Source: Begonia masoniana (taxonomy: Eukaryota > Streptophyta > Magnoliopsida > Cucurbitales > Begoniaceae). From it: a stretch of DNA of 64,000 nt. Made by a program: the position numbers and the translations under genes. Positions within the stretch are counted from its first letter, which is position 1. Each line of letters begins with the position of its first letter. Shown here piece by piece: positions 53,880 through 64,000 of this stretch. Below the pieces are notes generated by a model that saw nothing but the letters and a program-made list of their open reading frames with translations, did not search any database and was not told where the DNA came from. The stretch spans positions 45,852,209 to 45,916,208 of the forward strand of contig CM039509.1 in assembly GCA_022432975.1 (NCBI GenBank). The letters run 5' to 3'.

Positions 53880-54686
53880 TAGGGGTGGACATGGGTCGGT
53901 GGGGTCTGATCTCGAGCCTGGACCGAGTCCTTGGGGAACCGACCCTGAGAGGGACTGGGACTGAACCAAAAATTCGGTTTGATCCCAGTTCCTCCCACCT
54001 TTTTTTTTTTAAAACAAAAAAAAAATCCCCAACTTCTAGCCATTCGTAGTCCATAAAATTTGCAACAGATCAAACACGCAAGTTGGAAATCGACAATTTT
54101 GATGTTGTAAAACCTTACACCATATCCATTAGGGAAAAAAGTACCAAAAATAAAAAAATATCGCTCTTTTGGTAAAAAATATCAAACATTTACACGGTAA
54201 ATGTTTGATCGACGGTCGCTGTAAATTTTACAGCACCATAAGGAAGCTCAAATACCAAAAAAACAGCAGCGAGACGAGCGCGAAGCAGTAGCAGCCGAAG
54301 ACAAGCGAGGGATTGGGGTCGGGGTCGGGCATTCACCTTCGAGGTCGGGGTCGGGAGCAACAATCGAGCAGGAACGTTGAGAATCGAGGTTGTGGTTGCG
54401 GGTCGAGATCGGGTGTTCGCACTTCGCAACTCGGCGTCGGGGACTCGAGATTCTGAAAATTGGGTAGGGTAGAATTGAAATGTGAAGAGGAGGAATTTTT
54501 TTTCTTAAAATACAGTGTTTTTTAAACTCAGTCTGGTCCCTGTATTTTGGGAATTTGGCCCACAGACCGAGAATCGAGGGTCTTGGGAGGTGAGAATCGA
54601 GGACCGGACCGTAATCCTGGGAGGTGGGACCGAAGCCGGTGGTCAGGTTCGGTTCTCGATCCGTGGTCCGGTCTTGCCCGCACCTA
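53880..54686. mobile_element. hAT-like non-autonomous element (MITE, 807 bp)
   Basis: The left end TAGGGGTGGACATGGGTC and the right end, read inversely TAGGTGCGGGCAAGACCGG, form imperfect terminal inverted repeats of the TAGGGGTGGGCA type common in plant hAT elements. Flanking ATGTAAGT (53,872-53,879) and ATGTAAGC (54,687-54,694) form an 8-bp target duplication with one mismatch. The interior is rich in CGGTTCGG- and GGGTCGGG-like repeats and has no transposase. ORFs inside are not genes. Confidence 0.75.
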
Positions 54687-54694
54687 ATGTAAGC

Positions 54695-55618
54695 CATGCT
54701 ACGTCTTCGTAATGGCTCTAAGCTTGCCACCCCAGTTCCCTGCATACAGTGACGGATGCTTTTATGGTTTAGATTCTCTGAAAAAGAGTGCGCATCGATA
54801 CTAGCATATTCATGCCAAAACTGAAGGAGTTTACGCCATCCTCTTTGATGGGCGAGGTTAAATTTTCCATAAATGTCTTCATTTAGGCATGATATTTGAG
54901 AAAGCTGTAGAATAGTCTAACACACATCACCCCTGTCCTTGGTCCAACTCCATTCACAAAACGCATGACAACAACCTCCGCTAAAGCGCTAGACAATGAG
55001 TGGGGATACAGGTATTCTAGTCTCTCTCCCCTTCGTGCGCCCTCTTTCTTTACTTACTACCCCTTCTTTCTATGTTGCAAGCGTGACGTTTTTTTTTTTT
55101 TTTTTAAATTTTTACAGCAATCGAGTTCTGGACCTTATAGAGCACATGGCAATGGCGGCGGGTAACAACCGCTAATAACTCCAAGAATTTCTCTTCTCTT
55201 AAAGGCGTCCAAAAGGTAATCCGAACATTTAATGATAATCAAGAAAAACATAGTAATACGTAAGGCATTCCTCTTGAGCTGCATTGCCGTCATATAAGCC
55301 TTCAATTCTCAACCTCAAGAACACTAACTTCAGCAGCACATCAAAGCTGGAAGGCATGCCATGGTATTTGATGCCTTAATTTTATAATATCGGCCTTCTC
55401 ATTCAAACATGTCGACAACACGAATATGAATCTTCACCTGATCGTCTTTGTCTTCTTCTTTTTTCTCTCCTTTTAATTTGTATTTTGTCTCCGTTATCAT
55501 ATTTTTTATCCCCGATCAAATCATAACCCTGGTCACAAAGACATCACGAGATAGAAACTAAAAGCAGTACTTCCCGAATTCAGGTTTGCTCAATCCACAA
55601 TTTCAACTCGCATTCCTA
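54695..55618. other. Intergenic DNA downstream of the DCN1-like gene
   Basis: Includes the probable 3' UTR of the DCN1-like gene near 55,450-55,618 and a poly-T run at 55,088-55,105. No gene seen. Confidence 0.5.
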
Positions 55619-55814
55619 TCATCGTTTTTGTTCATTCAACTGACCACTTTGGATAATGCCATTCTCATTCAAGTATTCAACAAATTCGTCAATTAGATAA
55701 GGCCAAGCCCCGGCAGCATCGTAATTTGATAGCGTAGCGTCTACCATCTGAAAATTCAAACACAACAAGTCAAGTAGAATGAACATCATTAACCCAAAGT
55801 CCATCAAAACAACA

Positions 55815-55850
<36 letters not shown>

Positions 55851-58800
55851 TGGATTCTTACCCTAGCAAACTCCAGTAGCTGAGACCAAGTGTCCCTTGA
55901 GATAGCTTTATTGTGTCGAGCCTAAATTAGATGGAGTCCAAATATGAAAAATGTCACAGAAATTACAAACGAATTTGTAGAGATTGAACTTATTTTTCTC
56001 TTCAGATACATCAGAAAACAAGCACGAAATAAACCTATAAATCATCAATCTTTTCACTAGAAGCAAAACTAAACTCACTGGCTAATGTGAGTTCAAGTCT
56101 TCATTCAATCCGATAAAAATGGCTCTTCCCACAATATACAAAATTGCTTTCGTAACGCACTTCAATATTGAGCTTAATCAACCCAGGTTGGTGCAATATA
56201 CCTAGACTACTTTTTTAAAAAATAAACTCGACTGAAATTATGTTCATCGCAATGAAGGTTTTAAGATACATAAAATATTTCTGCCAATGGTTTTTACTCG
56301 ACGTAAAATTGGTCAAAGCCGAATATTTCAATTGTCGTTCTAGTACAAGTCCAATTAATCTCATAAAAGTAGAGCATGGTCTCTAAGTCAATTACCTGTA
56401 GGAATTGACACCAGTGATCAACCAAAGGCCACTCTCTATCGGCAAACAGCAATTGCCACATTCCTATTGCCGTGTCCAACGCCAAAGATTTTTGACCCTG
56501 AAATGCACAAATTAGATTTTTGTAGATCATACTCTATAGTTATTGGTTTTTCTTTTTGCATTTGTAATCTTTTTATATTAATAATACATTTCATTTCCGA
56601 AGAGGATGCCTAATGCCAAATACAAAATATCAAAAGGAAAACTGATAATCTGGCACAAGAAGGGAAAATGTTTTTTTGAAAGACATGGCGAGGCCTTTTT
56701 TTAAACATGAGCAATTTTCTTTCTTTGAATTCATTGTCATGTATAGAATACAATCTGACATTACAGGAGATTTCTTAACAACAATATATGCCACAGTATG
56801 AAGCATACAATAAAAATTTTATTCTGCCATCTGAAATTGTATAAATGAAACTCTGTTTTTCTTCTTACAATTTACTTAATTTCTACATCGATAATACAAT
56901 TGCAAACTATCTGAGAAATTCATCTTTGTCATTTGATTGATATGCAATCCATCCAATAAATTGCTAGAAAAAACCATAGTAAATGAATTGCCACGGTTAA
57001 GATACTCTGAAAAGTTACAATACATGAACTATACCTGGCTTCTACATCTAATATGCACAAGGAATAAAGATGAAAGGACCAGGAGAAAATAGATCAAGAT
57101 AGAGAACAAAAATTCCATGGCAAAAATGCAAACCTTTTCTTTTGCCCAGCCAAATGCAAAAAGGTAGATTTCACGGAACTTATCTGGACAACAATTAGTC
57201 AGTAGTCAATTCAAACAAAATCCATCCAACAATGACAATCACAGACTTGCTAATAATAATGTTGATTTTCACTGACAAGTTAGCATACACAAAAAAATAT
57301 TAGCACGAATCAAATCACTTTAGACTAATTGCAAACTGGTATAAAAGGCATGGTCTAGTTTAGACTGAGTAATCAATGGAAATTTCACATACGTTCAGCT
57401 TTGAGCTCTGTGCGCATGAATGGTATCCTTTCTCGGAATTTTTCAAGGGAATCAATCCTGCAATTAGAAACTACTCTCGTCAAGACATGGTTTTTTTTTT
57501 TATTGATTCAGACTCCTGATCTAAAAAACATTTAAATTAAGTACTCAACCAATAACAATTACCCCAATGATTGCAATCCACCAATAAACTCCTGTTTTGA
57601 AAATTCACACATGGTATTTGCCTTCATGTGCCATGAGACAACCAACTGTAGGAACGAGCAAGAGACACGTTACTAGAAATAAGTAGGCAAGTAGCTATTT
57701 CCACAGCAAATAACAAATGAACAAGTTCAAATATATTTAATGCATACTCAAAGCTTCTTACTTTAACAGCTAAAAAAAATTAAAGGTTTTCCTCTATACA
57801 CATACCATGACTATGTCTTGAGGATCAACCTGTACAAAAAAAAAATTCTTACGTCATCAATTGTATCAGAAAGTTTTGGTAAATCAGCTACTTCTTGAGC
57901 GAGACTTCAAAACTCTGTTTCTAAGATAAAAAATTTGGAAAAATAATATAAAACTATAACAAATATTGATTGTCCAATAGCCAGAACCTTCACCTGAATA
58001 TCACTGCAGAGAGTAGTTATACCATCAGCCAGTATCATATCCACATAAGGATCTGCCTAGCATTATAGCATCAACTTGTTATTGATGACATAAAAAGTCA
58101 TTAACTTTCGAGTTTTCTATCTTACAGCCATATTCAGTGATTTTTGTCTTTCAAATCGAGAGTTATAAACAATGAAAAGGAATATTGATAGAAAGCATCT
58201 CTCTACAAGTATTTTTTTTTCACATAGTCCTATAATGTCCTATAATGTCATGACCATGTCAAGGCTCCATTCAAGATAAAAAATTAAAAATTAAAAATCC
58301 AACTTTAGATGTGAGTAGAGAAACATGTGAGCTAAAAAGGGGAGCTTGCCTTTATATCTATTGTAAAGCTCTTCCAAATGTCTTGAATCGGTAAATGTTT
58401 TAATCTGAGGTTGACTGTAAAATACATCAAAGGCTCCTTCAAGATGCCAATCACTAGCTTTCAAAGCATGAAGGGCATGTTTTTCACTGCAGATCAATAC
58501 ACTGATTAGCAAGTCTTCGAACAAGAGCTGAGAAGTAGCAAGCATATGAACTCATAAACATAGCAGAGCCTGTCTGGCATATCATACCACGCGTTCAAAA
58601 TCATATATTGAACAGAATAAGAAAATGAAAAGTAAACAACAACACATCATTCATTTTCTACAGAGGTGTTATGCTTAAAAAAAAAAAAGAGCAATGCAAA
58701 TAAAAGAGCACAACCAGGGCAGCACCTACCAGTGCCCATCTTACGTCACAAAGGCAACATAATTCGGACATTCATACAAATTTACACTTTATAATGACTG

Positions 58801-59241
58801 CTCTTTCTGTTATGATTCACGAAGTTTTCACCAAGTAATAAATAATATAATTTGAGATTTATGAGATAATGGAATATTAGCTAGCTGAATATGATATTTT
58901 TCCATGTTTGCATTAAACAAAAAACATTAGAAGCACATCAAAATATACTCATAAGCATCATGCATCTGAAAGTTTTAGCAATGAAATTCGTTAACTGAGT
59001 GAAGTAGATTCCACAAAGGTTAATTTCAGTACCTCGCACCAGTAATAGTCATAAACTGCTGGACTTTATCACGGTGACCTCTGCCCAATTTGTGCTGTTA
59101 AAAATATGAAGTAAAGAGATACACATTATGAAGGGGCACACATATAAAAGATGAATTATCACACAATCATGTCTACGAGTTGGCGCACAAAAGAAAAGAT
59201 GAAAATGAAAAGTTTAGTCTTCAACTTACAAGTATATATAT

Positions 59242-59277
<36 letters not shown>

Positions 59278-59702
59278 CTGAATTGAAAAGTATTATAACG
59301 CAAAGCAAATCTCACTAGATAATTTCGACAAGAAATAATTTTTGTTTGAACGTAAATTTTGGACAATTTCGAAAATTTAAAGCCCCACTAAACAAAGTGC
59401 TGAACTCGAAGAACAAATAAAATCCAGGAGAAACGAAAGCTTCCCCAAAAATTGACACAACCACAGAATACAGTAGTTACTGCAGTTCATTGAAATTCTC
59501 GCATCAGAAGGGAAAAAAGAACAGTAATCAAGAGCCAAGGAAAAAGAATCAATCAGAGAATCGGACACACAGGAAAAAAAAAAAAGGAATCCAACGTGTG
59601 TATGTTAATATGGACGAGATGTAGCAAAATCACAATAGTCGTGATAATTAATTGGCAGATCAAGTTGGGAACATTATGAAGAAAGAGAGAGAGAGAGACC
59701 AT
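55619..59702 (-). CDS. DCN1-like cullin neddylation factor (DCUN1 domain)
   Basis: Scaffold-type E3 that promotes transfer of NEDD8/RUB from Ubc12 to cullins. Eleven coding exons on the minus strand: 59,702-59,700 (the ATG alone); 59,094-59,033; 58,486-58,350; 58,052-57,994; 57,829-57,806 (24 bp); 57,645-57,563; 57,457-57,393; 57,183-57,134; 56,497-56,396; 55,921-55,862; 55,747-55,619. Frame holds throughout, giving 257 residues. Residues about 1-45 form a UBA-like domain (HKLGRGHRDKVQQFMTITGA, then LHALKASDWHLEGAFDVFY). The DCUN1 (PONY) domain covers about 60-245, with DPYVDMILADGITTLCSDI, FREIYLFAFGWAKEKGQKSL, REWPLVDHWCQFLQ and GAWPYLIDEFVEYL. The third intron uses a GC donor (AAAG|GCAAG). 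A CT microsatellite lies in the promoter or leader. Confidence 0.95.
55817..55849. repeat. Poly-T run in a DCN1-like intron
   Basis: About 33 consecutive T on the plus strand, between the last two coding exons. On the transcribed strand it is a poly-A run. Confidence 0.95.
59244..59274. repeat. GT microsatellite in first DCN1-like intron
   Basis: About 15 consecutive TG dinucleotides within the intron between the ATG-only exon and exon 2. Confidence 0.95.
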
Positions 59703-59854
59703 TTTTACAGTAATCAACGACAGCTCTGGAATCGACCTCCGCAAGAAATTGGAAGGGGAGAGAGAGAATTTAGGGTATGGCAGGGGCCAGGAGGTCTCTT
59801 CCCGTCCAAAAGCAAGGACTGTCAATGACCCACGGCTCAGACTCAGAGAGGGTA

Positions 59855-59899
<45 letters not shown>
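59855..59899. repeat. CT microsatellite upstream of the DCN1-like start
   Basis: About 22 consecutive CT dinucleotides (GA on the coding strand), 150-200 bp upstream of the ATG and probably in the promoter or 5' UTR of the gene. Confidence 0.9.
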
Positions 59900-59901
<2 letters not shown>

Positions 59902-60155
59902 TGGTTCTTTATTAGATAGAATCTGTGGATTGGGTTGACGCTGGAAGTGTTAAAAATGATTATTTGAAAATTTAATTCCGTTTTAATTTTTGGTAAAACA
60001 AAATTTGTCTATTTTGTTTTTTATTTATTAATTTTGACATTGATACTTATTTGTCTAATAATATAGAGGTTATAAAATAATTATATTTCTGTTTTAGTCC
60101 TCTAATTTTTTTAATAATATCATTTAACTGCTCCTTTTCTTTCCTATACATTTAA

Positions 60156-62070
60156 CTAAGGGTGGGCAGACTTGTTGACTTAAAGAGTGTTTAAGTCTAA
60201 CGATGTTTTTGATGATGTATTTGAAGTATAATTTGATTATGTTAAATATATGAGAATGATGAATTATGTATTTTGAGTTTAATCTGTTGGTTAATAAATT
60301 GAATATTAATCTCATTATATGTTCTATTTCATGTGGAAATGCCCTTTTAAAAAAGATATTTTAGTAGTTTAACAAAAGTGGTTAAGTGTTCAGGGCTTAA
60401 TAGTTAAACAAGGCTGAAAATGAAAAAGAAATTTACATCTACCGATGGCAATGTAAAGATTACTTTTTCCGGTAGCTAAACGACAAAAAAATCTACATAT
60501 ACCGCTGACGTTTCAAAGTCTTCCAAAGAGTACTTCTGCCGATATCTACACGACAAAGATTACATTCTCCGATAGCTAGACGACAAAATTCAACATCCTT
60601 CGCTGGAGTTGTAAAGAAGACTTCTACCGATGACTTTACAAAGAAGACTTCTACCGATGATAATTGCAAAGAAGACTTCTGCCGATGGTAGTGCAAAGAA
60701 GACTTCTATCGACGGTGCTTCAGAAGAATTCTAATGCTGAACAGTACTGGTTCAAGCAGTGTAGAGTAGCATCTACCGATGGCGGTTCAGCGTTATAATG
60801 CCACATCTACCGATACCTATTCAAGCGTTATAAAGTCACATCTACCGATACCAGTTCAAGCAGAGTAAAGTCGCATCAATCGATGGCGGTTCAAGCATTT
60901 CAAAGGCAACATCTTCCTGTATACAGTATCTTCCGCCAGATTTTAAATATACCGCGAAGCTACAGTGACGTCGTCTAGAACTCAAACTCCAGAGCATTAA
61001 TGGCGACGAGCAATTAGTAACTCCAGAAAGCAACGGCTAGCTGTCTCTATACGAATATTTCTCCAGCGGTCATAAAGTTTCCATATTCAGTTAAAGAGCA
61101 TTCAATTCGAAGAGCCGAGAAGAGACAGAGTATTTAAGCCGAGAAGATAGCTCGAAGAAACAACTTTTGCGAAAAATTGCTTTTGAGCCCTAACGAGCAG
61201 AATACACTCTGTAATTCTTATTATACCTCTCTGTTCTGTAACTTGAGTTTTTAATCCTTGAGAGAGTGTAGTTTGTGCAAAAACTTATAAACTCACAAGT
61301 CTGTAAAAGGCAGTGGATTGTCGCCCGTGAAGAACAATCCGGATCTGTGTAAGGCAGTGGATCGACGCCCGGGAAGTTCGATCTTATTTTCTCGTGAGGA
61401 GAAGGTTAAGTATCTTCAAGGGGGGCCTTGGAGCATGGACGTAGGCAAGTTTAGCCGAACCACGTTAAAAATCACGATGTCAATTTCTCTCTCTCTCACT
61501 CTATTTTATTTGATTGTTTTGCTGTTAACTTGAAGTTTAAGACAATAGAGAAATTAATTAGATTAATAAATTAAGTTTAAAAGTCTAATTCACCCTCCTA
61601 TTGGACAATCTCGATCCTACAAGACTGACCTAGACTCGCGGTTCGGGACCAGACCATGTGGTTCGGTCTGGTCCAGGCAGATTCTACAAGGGCGAGGAAT
61701 CGGCCACAATTCTAAAACCCCTGATATCTTGATCCACAATTTTGGAAGTCAAAAATCGATTGAACCATGGAACAACTTCACCATGGGTGGGTTAACTCAA
61801 AAAATTTGGTTTAACCTGGCCCGTTACCAAACCCAATCCATTATGAATTAATTTTTCCCTTTTTTGAATTTTTGTTTATTTTTCTTCAATTTTTTGAAAT
61901 TTATTTATTTATTTTAAAATTAAAAAATATATTATGGAACCGAACCGTAAGTTCAGTTTCGGTTTCGAAACCTCGCGATTTTGATTCCAGGTTATGGTTC
62001 CATAGAACCGTGAGTCACAACTCGGATTCTGAGGTGGAACAAAACTGTGCTTACCCCAACTTTTTATACC
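60156..62070. mobile_element. hAT-like MITE split by a solo LTR (ends tentative)
   Basis: TAAGGGTGGGCAGACT at 60,157-60,172 resembles the terminal repeat of hAT-like elements. After the solo LTR and one target copy, the sequence resumes with GACCTAGACTCGCGGTTCGG and runs through CGGTTCGG-type interior sequence to about 62,060, where CTTACCCCAAC resembles an inverted end. The similarity in composition and ends to 53,880-54,686 supports the call. A clean 8-bp duplication is not visible. Confidence 0.45.
60173..61621 (+). mobile_element. Solo Copia-type LTR
   Basis: 1,449 bp from TGTTGACTT to GATCCTACA, flanked by perfect AGACT duplications at 60,168-60,172 and 61,622-61,626, with no internal domain. 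It carries a cluster of CTACCGATGG / TTCTACCGATG motifs at about 60,435-60,895, the complement of the CATCGGTAG motif that was amplified in the LTR at 18,598-20,499. Near the 3' end are a duplicated GGCAGTGGAT segment and a GCCGAACCACGT block. A solo LTR of this kind arises by recombination between the two LTRs of a full element. Confidence 0.92.
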
Positions 62071-64000
62071 TCTTTATCAGGTGTTTGTCTCGATGTGTGA
62101 TATCCAAGTGAAGTTTTGCCTCAATTGTCCTCTAAATTCATGGTTACTTGGTAGTTTTCAGAGACATCATTTCTCTCTAGTTCTAGGCCGATTTGAATCT
62201 TCTATCAACTTCTTATCTTCGGTCCCATTTGCTGGCCAAGTCTTGACAAAAAGTTTATTGTCTTCCACCTTAGTTGGTGACTTCCTTGATGGTTCTCAGG
62301 TTCTCAATACACGTGATTCTTATCACTTTAAGTTAAAACCTTGAAGATAAAATAGATAATTTAGGTTCTAACCACAAATCCAGTAACAGTCAATTTCATT
62401 TGCTTGACACGTTCAGTTCTTTCAGAAAAAAATTTATTTCTTTTATGTAATTTAATAATTGAATATAATAGGTTGTTAACTATTCAAATTAATATTTTAC
62501 TTTTCAGAATTTAGTTTAACAAAGAGTAGCTTCTTTTTCTTCGTAGCTAACTATTTTAATAGTAAAACTACTGGTGATTATTAAAAAAATCACAATAATA
62601 CAAAATTGACCCACAATTACAATTTAATTTTATATTTTAATCACACACTTATTTTGTATTAAGAGTAATTCATTCATGAATCTAATAATTATATGAAAGT
62701 ATAAATATTTAAAATAATAATTTTTGTAAATTACGTAGAATTAGAAGGAAGAGTATCAATTATCATTTATCAATTAAGAAAATCACAAAAAAAGGCTATT
62801 ATAGTCTTTTACGTCCATCTCAATATTAGGGCTTCCAGCTATATATATATACACATATAACATGAGGTTCATTTTGCAGACTGCCTCTCGAAGTTGCAGC
62901 TTCGATTGGCAGATCTGCAGCCTCAGATGCTCCCCGTCGTTCTATTTTTCCGTAATTCGTCAGATTGTCAATGAAATTCCTATGTTGGTGTCGTTGATTA
63001 GTTTTTTTGGGCGCCGTTTTATTGTCTTGCCTATTATGCTTAATCTTGTCCGTTCCATCTGAGCATCTTCTTTGATGTATTTCATCCATAGTTTTTTAGG
63101 CTTTTTTCGCATTTGACAAATTTACTCGCGTTACTGTTGATGTCGATTGGTTATAGGACAGTGACGGCCAATTTACGTACAGTCAAGCTGTGAAAGCTCT
63201 GCCATTAAGGGCTTAGCTAGTTGATCTTGGTTTCTCATTCCGCTTTCGGATCGATATTTCTCGGCTTTTGGAAGAAGATAATTACTCATGAAAGGCAATA
63301 AATTAGAGTCTCTGATGCGCTATTTTCCGTAGTGTTTTCAGCGCTGTACGTTGCCGATATGAACTTGGGAGCTGAGATTCTGGCATTTGTCTTTTCTTTC
63401 TGGGTCTCATGCATTCAGACGCTCCCATATTTAACAATATTACAAACACCAAATTTCAGAATACATTTGTTTTGTTGCTGAAAATTTATTGAGCTTGTAA
63501 CTACATTCACATATGCACATGTATGATAAACAAATGATCGATGGAATGAAAACGTTCGGACAATGAGTTTGTTGATCGAAACTTGGGAAATGATTGATCA
63601 AGTAGAATTGAGCTTTCAACGTTATTAGTTCGACAATTGCTTTGAGTTTGGTGATTGTTGCTTCACGGGTTTGAAAGTATATGTTGGAGCCCCATTTACT
63701 GAATGTAAATTAGTGGACATTTTTCATCCTCTAATTGTATGATTGACTGCAAGTTATGTGACACAAGATTCACAGGTTAGTCCATGAACTTATGGTAAAT
63801 GGTTGCTCATGCAAACAGATCAACAAACGTTTGAGTTAGTGGCGCCTTTCTGGTTGTGTAAAAGTTGGTTTGCAGTTTCTGGTTTGGCTGAGTTTATATC
63901 GGCAGTTTTTGTTATCTATTTAGGAGTTTTATTACTTCATTATAAATAGATGGATTAGTGGGTTAAAAGTTAATTAGAATTGAAATTTAGAGCGAGTTAG
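62071..64000. other. Right end of window, no supported gene
   Basis: AT-rich to mixed sequence. Short ORFs at 62,081-62,344 and 62,862-63,062 show no domain or splice-consistent partners. A gene could start here and run off the window but I cannot support one. Confidence 0.45.

Noticed and set aside
54190..54745. Minus-strand ORF of 165 residues
   Set aside because: Lies in the hAT-like MITE, has simple composition and no transposase motif.

Overview
This is nuclear DNA of a flowering plant, most likely a eudicot. The genes have spliced introns with plant-type GT-AG borders and AT-rich introns. They encode plant-specific proteins: a dirigent protein, a plant-type bHLH, NF-YC, a plastid HEAGH protein, cytosolic phosphoglycerate kinase and a DCN1-like neddylation factor. 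About half of the window is plant LTR retrotransposons, including a Cassandra TRIM with a 5S-rRNA-like LTR. I cannot name the species or order from sequence alone.

Positions 1-32,200 are a retrotransposon graveyard built by nesting. From left to right it holds: the end of a Copia-type LTR; a Cassandra TRIM; a minus-strand Ty3/gypsy element (RT part at 968-2,097, protease-gag at 14,412-15,699, a 2.6-kb LTR at 15,859-18,475); a tandem Athila-like array (2,103-14,406) inserted inside that gypsy element; a 5'-complete Copia-type LTR containing 39 perfect 24-bp repeats; a plus-strand gypsy LTR and RT fragment; the start of another minus-strand gypsy element; and a decayed full-length Copia element (27,015-32,197) that may interrupt a host exon.

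Positions 32,200-38,400 hold no gene I can support. They do hold a nine-unit tandem repeat (about 35.3-37.9 kb) with a partly dimeric higher-order structure.

Positions 38,400-60,000 are the gene-bearing part: bHLH (-), tRNA-Arg(CCG) (+), NF-YC (+), dirigent (-), plastid HEAGH metalloprotease-like protein (-), PGK (+) and DCN1-like (-). Splice models for bHLH, the HEAGH gene, PGK and DCN1-like were built exon by exon and all keep frame, giving 269, 419, 401 and 257 residues. These genes are unrelated neighbours; nothing suggests shared function. A 1.5-kb GC-rich array of TGGGCT motifs lies directly upstream of the PGK TATA box. A hAT-like MITE lies between PGK and DCN1-like.

Positions 60,000-64,000 hold a solo Copia-type LTR (60,173-61,621) with a perfect 5-bp target duplication, inserted in a hAT-like MITE, then AT-rich sequence without a supported gene. 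I found no undescribed defence, CRISPR or biosynthetic system. The most unusual structures are two independent shared-LTR tandem arrays, the gag-only Athila derivative with its 600-codon ORF kept intact in both copies, and a short CATCGGYAGATG-like motif repeated in LTRs of two different superfamilies.
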